The notes beneath the pieces are model-generated. The model saw only the letters and a program-made list of their open reading frames with translations. It was not told the origin of the DNA and ran no database searches. A DNA stretch of 26,293 nt from Chara braunii (Eukaryota > Streptophyta > Charophyceae > Charales > Characeae): positions 3,413,405-3,439,697 of the forward strand of contig BFEA01000077.1 of the NCBI GenBank assembly GCA_003427395.1, in the 5' to 3' direction. The position numbers were made by a program, and so were the translations under genes. The stretch's first letter is position 1. Every line of letters starts with the position of its first letter. Shown one piece after another: positions 18,912-26,265 of this stretch.

Positions 18912-19620
18912 GTTGTGGTCAATGGACAACTGATTCAGACCCGGATACCCTTTCTGTTTCTCATATTCTCCAATATCTTCGCTTTATTGCACAAAACACT
19001 TTTCTATACATAAGAGATGGCACGCTTCGGAAACAAATTATTGGTATTCCAATGGGAACGAATGCTGACCCATAAATTTCTAATATGACGCTGTATTGGG
19101 ATGAAGCACGCTTTGTTGATGACATTCGTTAACATGATCTTCAAGCTGCTCAACAATATGCCTTCACCTATCGCCTCATTGATGATGTTCTTTCATGGGG
19201 ACAATTACCTCCTTTACTGGAGCACTATGGGCTTGAGTGGAAGGAAACTACAGCTACAAATGACTCCTGTACCTTTTTAGGTATACATCTACGGGCCCGT
19301 TCCGATGGCTCGCTTCGCATGAGCGTCTTTGATAAAGCAACTGCTTGGGACTTCCCTGTCATTCGTTATCCAAGTGCGACCTCCAACATCCCTTCCCATC
19401 AACCGGCTGGTGTGTTCACCGGACAATTGACCAGATTTGAACAAATTTGTAACAATTGGCAGGACTTTCGAACTGCGGCAACAACACTTACTCGTCATAT
19501 GCTTTCATGTGGGCATTCCCCATCACCACTTGACAAGGGGTGGACCTGCTACATGGGCTCCCGCCAACGTCACTATCCTACTCATGTTATGCGTCTCTCT
19601 CTGTGGTTCCGATACATGCT
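18912..19620 (+). pseudogene. Penelope-type reverse transcriptase, 5'-truncated, two stops
   Basis: One register reads from 'QWTTDSDPDTLSV' through the typical Penelope-like motif GIPMGTN (about 19051), 'LYWDEARFVD', the catalytic 'YRLIDDVLSWG' (Asp pair at 19181-19186), and 'TFLGIHLR'. It then reaches the thumb-type motif 'SNIPSHQPAGVFTGQLTRF' (about 19387-19440). Two in-frame TAA codons (19073-19075 and 19130-19132) interrupt it. The N-terminal RT motifs before the GIPMG block are missing, because the register starts where the terminal repeat ends. The register stays open to 20095, but the meaningful part ends near 19620. In life the enzyme would copy RNA for target-primed insertion. This copy cannot be active as it stands. 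Confidence 0.8.
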
Positions 19621-19703
19621 GCGATGGTCCTTGTATCATCCAATTTCTTCTTCGCACCCCACGATGCTATCGTTCTTACCCTGCTTTCTCATTTGCTGTT
19701 ACC

Positions 19704-19931
19704 GCAGTTTCCACTGTTGCAGTCTCTACTCTTGCAGTTTCCACTGCTGCAGTCTCCACTCCTGCAGTTTTCACTGCTGCAGTGTCCACTGTTGCAGCTT
19801 CCACTGTTGCGGTTTCCACTGTTGCGGTTTCCACTGCTGTAGTGTCCGCTGCTGCAGTTTTCATTGCTCCAATTTCCATGGCTCCAGTTTTCGCTGCTGC
19901 AGTTTCCACTGCTGCAATTTTCAGTACAACA
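19704..19931 (+). repeat. 15-bp minisatellite (about 15 units)
   Basis: The unit is near cactgctgcagtttc. Because 15 is a multiple of three, all plus frames and one minus frame stay open and give pentapeptide repeats (AVSTx, SFHCC, and ETAAV on the minus strand). The AVSTx frame (19437-20045) could be a linker of the element's protein. The repeat alone cannot tell which frame, if any, was used. Confidence 0.9.
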
Positions 19932-20429
19932 GTTTCCCTAACTGTAATTCCCCCTACTTTAGTTTTTACTGCTACAACTTCCTGTCTTGCAACCTTAATG
20001 CAAAGAACATCACAATCTCTCCGACGTTCACGTCCTTTGCTCTGAAATCTTGCCCAATGCACCCCCCTCTCATCTTTGTCTGTGCTTGGTCGTAGACGAC
20101 TGCGTTCCTCCTCACCACCCTCATCTCCTCCACGGTCTCGCTTGCGAACATACTCTCAAGTTTCCATTGTTCTCATTGTTCCTCCTGCGTTGCTAGGTAC
20201 AAGTTCAACTTCTTGCAACACCACTACTCCTCGTGTTATGTACCACCGACGACATCCACGACATCGTCACTTGTCCGGGGATCAGCAACCTGTTCTTTCT
20301 CTGCCCTGATTCTCTCTGTTCCTCCTCCATAGTTTGTTGCGGTTCCTTTATTTCAAACGACAATATCCGCTTTTATGCCTCCTGCAGACAATCCAGCTGC
20401 CTGCAGGCAGCCACCAGTCCCTACTCAGG
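19932..20429 (+). other. spacer between RT and the Josephin-like frame
   Basis: Frames change several times. The AVSTx register stops at 20045, the RT register at 20095, and the Josephin register has a stop at 20307-20309. The short Ser/Arg-rich frame 20076-20309 is in the same register as the Josephin frame. The spacer could encode a decayed low-complexity linker of one long polyprotein. Confidence 0.4.
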
Positions 20430-21551
20430 ATGCAGTCGTTGCCCAGAGTACTCCCAACCCCAGTTACAATCCCTACTCAGGATGCAGCTCTAAACGTTGA
20501 GGGATTGGAACATGATATGCCCGGATTGCAGTTGACCCCACAAGGCGTAGACCACATGGGGGATCTGCAAATGACTGACCAGCATTGTTCGAATGAACCA
20601 CAATTTTGTGCTCCGCCACACGCATACCACATGGGTGATCTGGAAATGACTAACCAACAAACAACCCAGCACAGTTTGGGCTTGCAACACCATGTGGGTG
20701 ATCTGCAAATTGTTGGCCAGCATCCAACAAACCAGCCTGAGAACCTCACCAATCTCTGTGGTCTGACAACAACTAGTATATGTCTTCACATTCTCCATCG
20801 CCCGTTTTATACACCATCACACTTCCTTGCAATCGCCCTTCAGCTTGATGCTGATCTTCCCCAACGACAGCCAGAGGATTGTAATTACACCAGCGAAGGA
20901 GGCTTTACCATTGCTGTCCTACAAGTAGCAATAAGGGACCGTCAACTTGAACTACGCAATGCTCGAGCAGGTGAGTGGTTTAATCCTCCATCCCACATCT
21001 TTGCGTGCATTGTGCATGGCCCTGGCCATTACATGGCCATTGTACATGCCTCTGACCACTGGGAACTGTGGGACAACGGCACCATGGTCCATGCCATGTT
21101 GTATGTCACTGATTTCTTACAAAATGATATTGTTTTCTTACCACAACAAACCATCCGCAATCTCTTTTATGCCGAAGATCATTCCTCTGGCCCGTGCTGC
21201 AGCAAGACAATGTACCAACACTCTGCGACCTTCTCCTTTGCACAACCACAAACACCGTTACACTTGGTTGTGGCCGCCATCGTCTTTGTCACAATCACTA
21301 TAATGACATGGTTTCTGCATCCATGTGTGCAGAGGACTGTCCCACCGTTCCTGACTGCAGGCACCCTCCGCATCCGGACACTATATGTCCATTTTGCGGC
21401 CATGGGCGCTATACTGAATGCATGCTCTTTTGTGGTGACCGTTCTTCTTTCATTTTGGCCTGCAATCGACATGCCATTTGTCGGGGGTGTATGGCAGGCA
21501 TGCTCAATGTCACCCGTCGTGGCAATTGTTGCACTGAGAATGCTCAGCTAG
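20430..21551 (+). CDS. Josephin-like (ataxin-3-type) cysteine protease in PLE
   Basis: The open register begins after a stop at 20307; the first ATG is at 20430. Residues 42-97 carry three 'H(M/V)GDL(Q/E)(M/I)' repeats, a spacer-like region. The domain spans about residues 109-250. 'NLCGLTTTSICLHIL' has the candidate nucleophile Cys110 (20757). It is followed by 'FYTPSHFLAIALQLDADLP', close to the F-S-P...IA-QLDEEE motif of Josephins. Next come 'EGGFTIAVLQVAI' and 'GHYMAIVHASDHWELWDNG', with His200 (21027) and Asp215 (21072). The 15-residue His-to-Asp spacing equals that between the ataxin-3 His and Asn. Josephins cleave ubiquitin chains. Beyond about 21190 this register is probably out of frame, as the RING reading continues in the -1 register. 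Another papain-fold protease is possible. Whether it is expressed is unknown. Confidence 0.65.
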   Translation: MQSLPRVLPTPVTIPTQDAALNVEGLEHDMPGLQLTPQGVDHMGDLQMTDQHCSNEPQFCAPPHAYHMGDLEMTNQQTTQHSLGLQHHVGDLQIVGQHPTNQPENLTNLCGLTTTSICLHILHRPFYTPSHFLAIALQLDADLPQRQPEDCNYTSEGGFTIAVLQVAIRDRQLELRNARAGEWFNPPSHIFACIVHGPGHYMAIVHASDHWELWDNGTMVHAMLYVTDFLQNDIVFLPQQTIRNLFYAEDHSSGPCCSKTMYQHSATFSFAQPQTPLHLVVAAIVFVTITIMTWFLHPCVQRTVPPFLTAGTLRIRTLYVHFAAMGAILNACSFVVTVLLSFWPAIDMPFVGGVWQACSMSPVVAIVALRMLS

Positions 21552-21625
21552 GTCTTCCATGTGTTCATCCACGTCATCCTTACAATGTATGTCCTCTCTG
21601 TCGTCAAGGACAGACTCATTCTTGA
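21182..21625 (+). CDS. tandem RING-like zinc-finger frame in PLE
   Basis: Counting from the CTG at 21194, the frame ends at a TGA (21623-21625). Module 1 has Cys11, Cys16, Cys26, His29, Cys32, His35, then Cys55, Cys65, Cys68 (ending 'DTICPFCG'). Module 2 has Cys76, Cys80, Cys90, His93, Cys96, Cys99, then Cys123, Cys133, Cys136 (ending 'YNVCPLCR'). The modules are duplicates, as shown by 'CRHPPHPDTICPFC' against 'CVHPRHPYNVCPLC'. The spacing C-x2-H-x2-C-x2-(C/H) and the closing C-P-x-C are RING-type. RING fingers usually bind ubiquitin-conjugating enzymes. There is no good ATG start; the frame looks like the C-terminal continuation of the Josephin frame after a -1 shift between about 21160 and 21200. 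Confidence 0.65.
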   Translation, partial: FLWPVLQQDNVPTLCDLLLCTTTNTVTLGCGRHRLCHNHYNDMVSASMCAEDCPTVPDCRHPPHPDTICPFCGHGRYTECMLFCGDRSSFILACNRHAICRGCMAGMLNVTRRGNCCTENAQLGLPCVHPRHPYNVCPLCRQGQTHS

Positions 21626-21890
21626 GCCTTTTCTTATCCTCTTTTGCCTTCATCTTCACTCCACACTCCATACTTTCCCTTATTTTCCCTTTATCGTTCT
21701 TTGTTTGTCTGCTCTCCATCTCTCCTCCCTGTGTTTATCCCCTCCCCCTTCAATCTGCCTCTTTCTCACACCTTACAAGTGGGCTGTTATGGCACACGGG
21801 GATGGGGGCAGCTCGCACTCAACTTCATCAACGTGGCGAGCCTTGTACGTGAGAGGCACGGTGAAAAGGGAGTCGGAAGAAGAATGAGAA
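21626..21890 (+). other. 3' untranslated region of the PLE reading
   Basis: T/C-rich sequence after the RING stop with no domain in any frame. It ends just before the poly-A signal. Confidence 0.4.
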
Positions 21891-21891
21891 A

Positions 21892-21897
21892 AATAAA
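21892..21897 (+). promoter_or_regulatory. AATAAA polyadenylation signal candidate
   Basis: An aataaa lies about 270 bp after the RING-frame stop, with T/GT-rich sequence 15-40 nt downstream. This fits the 3' end of a plus-strand transcript of the element. Confidence 0.4.
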
Positions 21898-22034
21898 TGG
21901 TTTCACTGTGCCCTTCATGTTTGTCCTTTATTTTTTTAATTTTTAATATTTGCCGTTTGTTTCGCAAAAATTGCGCTCTTTTAGTTCATAGTTATATGAC
22001 AATATATTGTAGTATACAATATATATGCACCCTT

Positions 22035-22295
22035 CTATGGTTTTCTCCAGTCAGGTCGAGTGGCAGTGGTCGGGGCTGTCACTACACAGCCATGTTGTGC
22101 CTCTAGTGCCAGCGGCGTGTCTGGAGTGTATTTTTTGGCTGTGAGAGACCTTTGTTTCGTGAGTGTTTTGCTGGCTTGTGATGGGGTGTGGACGAACAGT
22201 CTGTAGAGTTTTCCATCTGGTGTGCGTAAGAGATAGTCTGCTTTGAATTTCGTCACAGGTACCTTGAGGGCAGTGGTTGGTGCCCACGTCAGGTA
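22035..22295 (-). pseudogene. small minus-strand frame inside the PLE tail
   Basis: A minus-strand register of about 86 codons reads 'APTTALKVPVTKFKADYLL', then 'RTPDGKLYRLFVHTPSQ' and 'TLTKQRSLTAKKYTPDTP'. It is bounded upstream by a TGA near 22295. Composition looks protein-like (mixed charges, aromatic residues, few low-complexity runs), but no domain is recognised. It lies between the poly-A signal and the second hammerhead repeat and runs against the element. It may be a fragment of another element or a chance frame. Confidence 0.25.
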
Positions 22296-22389
22296 TCAGT
22301 TGTCAGGCAGTCGTTGATGCATAACTACAACTGGGGTTAAGGGGGCTTTTCACTTACAGTGTGATCAGTTAAGGGATTCTGCAGACTGT

Positions 22390-22453
22390 TGAGGGTTCAG
22401 CCTCGTGATGAGTCGGTGAAACTCCGACGAGACAGTTTGTCACAGCCCCCTCA
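22390..22453 (+). ncRNA. hammerhead ribozyme-like motif 2
   Basis: It has UGAUGA, stem II gtcgg/ccgac with the same loop as motif 1, and the triplet GUC (22439-22441), a good cleavage site. A possible outer stem I pairs tgaggg (22390-22395) with ccctca (22448-22453). The GAAA box reads GAGA and the base before UGAUGA is G. It has the best cleavage site of the three but a damaged core. Confidence 0.6.
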
Positions 22454-22494
22454 TTTGTTGTCCTTTTCTCCCTCTTTGCCTACGGTTTACCGGC
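22398..22494 (+). repeat. PLE terminal repeat segment, copy 2
   Basis: About 97 bp are closely similar to 18813-18910, from 'cagcctcgtgatgag' to 'cggtttaccgg'. It is followed by 'ctctgtttgac', as is copy 3, while copy 1 runs into the RT there. Confidence 0.85.
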
Positions 22495-22502
22495 CAACTC
22501 TG

Positions 22503-22567
22503 TTTGACTATACATATAATATATATATATATATTATATATATATATATATATATTATATAGTCAAA
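22503..22567. repeat. TA microsatellite inside a 10-bp palindrome
   Basis: tttgactata (22503-22512) and tatagtcaaa (22558-22567) are perfect complements closing a (TA)n core. A strong cruciform or fold-back is expected. It sits exactly where terminal repeat copy 2 ends. Confidence 0.8.
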
Positions 22568-22610
22568 ATATATATATATATATAGCGTCACAAATATATA
22601 TATTGGCAAT

Positions 22611-22705
22611 ATATATGAGTCGGTGAAACTCTGACAATACAGGTTGTCACCGCCCCTCGTTTGTTATCTTCTTCTCCCTCTCTGCCTATGGTTTACCGGG
22701 CAGTT
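22611..22705 (+). repeat. PLE terminal repeat segment, copy 3, with hammerhead-like motif 3
   Basis: It is similar to copies 1 and 2 from tgagtcggtgaaactc to gtttaccgggcag. Stem II is kept with a G-T pair (gtcgg/ctgac). The CUGAUGA box has become atatatga, absorbed by the TA repeat, and the GAA box reads 'caata'. The GUC triplet remains. The ribozyme is probably dead. Confidence 0.75.
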
Positions 22706-22740
22706 CTGTTTGACGATATATATGTCATTACCGTCGGACA

Positions 22741-22859
22741 GTGCCGTGACCATGGGCCCGGTAGAACTCTGTTCTTAGTTGATGAGCGAGGAGGGTAGTG
22801 AAAATGAGGGATTGGTTGACTCCGGGGTCACCCGAAGGACCACCTGTAGTCTACCTTGA
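22741..22859. other. flank downstream of the PLE
   Basis: Short mixed sequence with no feature recognised. Confidence 0.3.
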
Positions 22860-23171
22860 GTCTTCCAGCAGTTAGAACAAGGGGTAGAGAGGAGACTTAG
22901 GAGAGAGGTTGCCAACAAGAGGTGGTTGGGCAGGACAGCGTGTACTGTTGGGTTAGGGGAGCAGGCCCTCAAAGTCATGGCCACACAGGCGTTCGGTCAG
23001 AGCACCAGGAGTGGTGCTGGTCAACCTGCATGTGGTACAACGGGTCCCTTGGTTAGTCGAATGGCAAGCCAGGCCCTGCAACTCTCTGCAGAAAATCTCA
23101 GGCTGCAGGAAGCTGACATGAGGGCTCAGCAACCACTGACACAGCTTCAGGGAGCCAAAGCTAGGAAGTAG
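22860..23171 (+). pseudogene. open frame with coil-like C-terminus, unknown product
   Basis: The register is open for about 103 codons after a TGA at 22857, with the first ATG at 22977. The start is basic and polar (EQGVERRLRREVANKRW). The end is Gln/Leu/Glu-rich (QALQLSAENLRLQEADMRAQ), suggesting an amphipathic helix or coiled coil, and stops after 'KARK'. It may be the C-terminal end of a gag-like or other transposon protein. No family was recognised. Confidence 0.3.
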
Positions 23172-23507
23172 GCAGGCAGATAAGACGGAATTGGAAGGGG
23201 TGCAGGGGGGATAACCTGTCCCCCGTGGAGAATCTGCGATGACGGAGAATTTGCTGAGGAAGAATGTGCTCGGCCTACATAATTACACACAAATTGGCGA
23301 AAGGATTCCTTGTTGTTCCAGGTCCAATCGTGAGACTAGCCAACCTGGCGTTGCGGGCACCATAGTGGCCATCGTACCGTACCCAATTTGTCGTTTCAGG
23401 GCCCTTTGCGATGTTGGCATGAGATGCACATACTTGGACCAAGTAAGGCTAAGTTAGCCAGGTCAAAAAAAAAAAAAAGTTAGCCAACCAGGTCTTGCAT
23501 AGAGAGG
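23172..23507. other. no recognised gene; A14 run
   Basis: The 72-codon frame at 23239-23457 has no domain. An A run (23465-23478) lies between two copies of 'gttagcca(a)ccaggtc'-like words (about 23453 and 23479), so the A tract may have been inserted in a small duplicated word. Confidence 0.35.
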
Positions 23508-24700
23508 GAGGAATCCTTTGGCCATCGATCTTTGACGACTTTTTCTGCAAGATGGAGTCAATGGAGGGACAATACCATGGAAAACAGGGACAAATGGGAT
23601 CTAAAATTTGGTCCCCTATGGGCAGATATCATCGCCCTATGTAGGAAAGTGGGCCCCACCAAGATCCCGGCCCGGGCAAGGTGGCATGGAGGGTAGAGAC
23701 AACCCCTCTTTGGCAACCCACAAATACTTTATATGCATGGACGGCGCCCTTCTCGCTGCAAAAGAAATCACACTGGCTATCCTGGGGGTCAAAAGAGGGA
23801 CGCCCATTTCGGGGGGACATATGGGATACACAGAAGACGACTACAATGAAACCCCATCACTGCTCCGTCAAAATTGAGAAACATAAAGGACATCGACTCC
23901 AAACTGTCTCTACCGAGGGAAACTGCCCCACTCTGTTTGGGGGAAGCAGCGCTGAAGAGAGGACCTCTTATCAAAAGGGGTGAATGGGTCAATCAAGCTC
24001 ACCGAAACAGCATCCCAATAACAAAATAGTGTACAACTTCTTGCCTGCGGCCCGGACTTGCCGGGAGCCAGGTGGGTTAGATTAAACCACCAGCCACCAG
24101 TACTTGGGCGACGCCTTAGCGCTAACGCTACGTGATTTCCGCGGCCGGTGGGCCGTCGATAAATCGAATTGACAGCCCGCGCTGCTTCGAGATTTGGGCG
24201 GCCGGCACGGCGCACAGTGCCCAAGTACTGGTGGTTTAACTCGGAATGAACACCTCGACTGTTTGGTAACTAGGGATAAGGGTGGTGGGAGATGAGGAGC
24301 TAGGGAAATTTGTCTACGAAATGGCCACCCCTGTCTGTGCTCTATCTTTCGACCTGGGAGAATGGGAATGGCTCACGAGAGAACCCGTTCCAGTCTGCCA
24401 GTATATTGTCAAGGAGGGGTACCAATGCTTCCACTCCTTACACTTGTCCACACCGGCAGAACATAAAAGGTGGCGCAGGGACTCGCCACCGAAGCACTCG
24501 GACCTGAATGGGATATCATGGGTCACGTATGCTCACACCATGCCGATCTGACACTGTTCGTGCTTCAGTGGCAGATTCTGCACAGATGTCTGCCAAACCC
24601 GGATTGGATAGTATTACTATGCAGAAAACAACTGGAACAAAAGGGGGGTACTCTCTCCGTTCTGCTCATACTGCAGTCGCTGGTCTTTTTTTTTCTTCCT
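23508..24700 (+). pseudogene. LINE ORF2 C-terminal remnant (L1/Tx1-like?), frameshifted
   Basis: Four plus-strand pieces in changing registers form one degraded protein. First is 'RWSQWRDNTMENRDKWDLKF' with 'PLWADIIALCRKVGPT' (to 23696). Second is 'TTPLWQPTNTLYAW' with 'KKSHWLSWGSKEGRPF' (to 23983). Third is 'VCALSFDLGEWEWLT' with 'VKEGYQCFHSLHLSTP' (24282-24480). Fourth is 'LGPEWDIMGHV' with 'FVLQWQILHRCLPNPDWI' (24488-24610), then 'KGGTLSVLL'. The order P-L-W..., W...G, W.-I..., Q-x-x-I-L-H-R...P, G-T-L resembles the post-RT part of L1-type ORF2 proteins. At least two frameshifts, a stop and the MITE at 24086 break it. The family assignment is from memory of motif order, with no alignment. 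Confidence 0.5.
24082..24239 (-). mobile_element. TTAA-flanked MITE, copy 2
   Basis: A 150-bp element (24086-24235) is flanked by TTAA (24082-24085, 24236-24239). The right end, gcccaagtactggtggt (24219-24235), matches copy 1. The left end has a 7-bp duplication (accaccagccaccag...) before tacttgggc. The interior ('gccttagcgctaacgct', 'cgataaatcga') is the reverse complement of that of copy 1. It sits within the LINE remnant, so it is younger than that element. Confidence 0.85.
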
Positions 24701-24889
24701 CTTTTTTTTTTTTTTTTAGCTTGGGCTCCTGGAAACCGGGTCCCCTTAGAGGAATCTCCAAAAAGGAAAAATTGCAAAGCAAATGTATGTCAGTACAATA
24801 TCATTACTACTCAGGGGGGCACCGACATGTTTCTAAAATCGAAACACTATTGGAAAGGAACTGTGAGCCTAAAAAAAAAAAAAAAAAAA
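24686..24889. repeat. T runs and A19 run
   Basis: T9 and T16 runs (24686-24717) and an A19 run (24871-24889) bracket about 150 bp of unassigned DNA at the end of the LINE remnant. They may mark the tails of inserted pieces in opposite orientation. Confidence 0.7.
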
Positions 24890-25131
24890 GAAATTTTCAA
24901 AAACTGACCAGCACTCAGGACCATCACCCTACCAGTATGGAGGATAACTTGAACCAGACAGCAGTGACAAGCACCAAGGCTGGGCCAACGCCCCAGCCCT
25001 GATGGAAGCGGAAGCGGACGAACCTTGCCGTAGGGGAACTTCGGACGCCAATTCAGAGAGTCTGGGCGCTAGCAAAAACAAACCCGACCTACCACCCTTG
25101 AATCTCACCCAACCCTGAGATGCACCCTGCC
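24890..25131 (+). other. start of a proline-rich region, no domain
   Basis: Polar, Thr/Pro-rich frames with several stops (for example the frame ending at 25002). No family was recognised. Composition resembles the 3.5-4.0 kb frame. Confidence 0.3.
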
Positions 25132-25585
25132 ACCCGTGCGGCAGGGGTCTGCTGTGACCACAGACCCTGCAAACCCACCCACCTCCTCGCGATTCAAAGC
25201 AGATCACTCCAACCCCCACGTTGCCACCCCTAAAACACCAACTCCCTCCATGATGGTACCCTACCGCCCGCGCGGCCAGGGCCAAAGGCCCCGCAGAGCC
25301 CACCCGCCTCCTCGCGATTTAGGGTAATCTGCACCTCCGTCCACGTACACTCCCCAAATGGGATCTTCACCTCCCTCCATGATGAAGATCCTACAAAGCA
25401 ACGCTCTCCAGTCCCATAAGAAAAAGTCAGAAGGATGATAAACAGGACCCCAAACACTTGTGAAGAAACGATTTGGAACGCGATTCCAAAACATCAACGA
25501 ACCTGCACAAATGCCCTACCACCCGTGCGGCAAGGGTTGAAAGACCCTGCAAACCCACCCTCCTCCTCGCGATTCAGGGCAAACC
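25132..25585. repeat. three diverged units of about 75 bp
   Basis: Units at about 25132-25205, 25262-25331 and 25515-25585 share 'cccgtgcggc(a)agggt', 'accctgcaaacccaccc' and 'ctcctcgcgattca'. Units 1 and 2 are each followed by 'ctccctccatgatg' (about 25244 and 25372), so the full unit is about 125 bp with one longer gap. In one register they read 'PANPP(T)SSRF' each time. Confidence 0.7.

Positions 25586-25586
<1 letters not shown>

Positions 25587-25628
<42 letters not shown>
25587..25628. repeat. 42-nt T homopolymer
   Basis: An uninterrupted T run follows the third repeat unit. The Phe-rich frames across it are artefacts. Its true length is uncertain. Confidence 0.95.
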
Positions 25629-25632
<4 letters not shown>

Positions 25633-26265
25633 AGGGAACATCAGAGAACTTCAGAGAAAACAGTCCTGCCAGCATTGATTACCCTGGATTACAGGGGATT
25701 GACTGAGCAGGACATATTGGAAAAAAATTGGGAGAGTGATTTTTTTAGAACCATAATCGGAGAAAACCTGCCGCTGCTCTGGGCTCCAGAACCAAGCCAG
25801 CCATCCCTTATCTGAAGACGCCATGGACAGGCTAGTAGCAGGAGTCCAACTGATCCCCTTCCCCTTCTATATCTCTTCATCTGATCAGGGTCCAGGAGGG
25901 CCACCGGGGGGCACCAGTGGGTCCTCCCGTCACCCAGTCCTTCCTCGAACAGTCCCCTTGCAATCTTGCAGCCATGCAGCCATCTGTCGGGTGTAGACAG
26001 CTGTCATCCTTCCCTGCTGTATCAGAATGTTGGCCCTCTCTTCTTTATAATGGCATCCATCAGAAAAACTTGTAGGAGGATCTTTCTCGTATCCCCCCGG
26101 AGGTTAGGGGATTGACTGAGCAGGGGGGACCTCTTCATCCTGAATTTGGCGCCAGCTTTCCACTGCTACGTACTGGTCCCTCCCGCCCCACAAAAGCCCC
26201 AGTCACTTCTGATCTCATTCTGCAGCCGTTGCCNACCTCCTCCCGTCTCTCTGGCCATACTTCAA
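25629..26265. other. terminal stretch, no recognised gene
   Basis: The words 'ggggattgactgagcagg' at about 25693 and 26109 are a dispersed duplication. A plus-strand frame (about 25820-25997) is Pro/Gly/Ser-rich without a domain. One N lies at 26234. Confidence 0.35.

Larger units (their letters stand above)
18421..22740 (+). mobile_element. Penelope-like retroelement with hammerhead-type repeats, decayed
   Basis: The layout is a terminal repeat with a hammerhead-like motif (to 18910), a truncated reverse transcriptase (from about 18912), a minisatellite, a Josephin-like frame, a RING-like frame, a poly-A signal, and two further hammerhead-type repeats (22398-22494, 22613-22705). The order repeat - body - repeat and the direct join of the first repeat to a 5'-truncated RT fit the tandem, partly truncated arrangement known for Penelope-like elements, whose 'pLTRs' carry hammerhead ribozymes. 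A GIY-YIG endonuclease was not found. The outer limits are estimated. Confidence 0.75.

Noticed and set aside
19070-19135. Alternative genetic code with TAA as glutamine
   Set aside because: The stops occur in a truncated, decayed retroelement, and other frames in the window end normally at TAA. Mutation is sufficient.
19676-20062. A 128-codon minus-strand frame with ETAAV repeats
   Set aside because: It is the antisense of the 15-bp minisatellite. Flanking evidence (RT, protease) is on the plus strand.
21160-21200. Programmed -1 ribosomal frameshift between protease and RING
   Set aside because: No X-XXY-YYZ slippery heptamer in the right register and no clear downstream pseudoknot. An indel is simpler.
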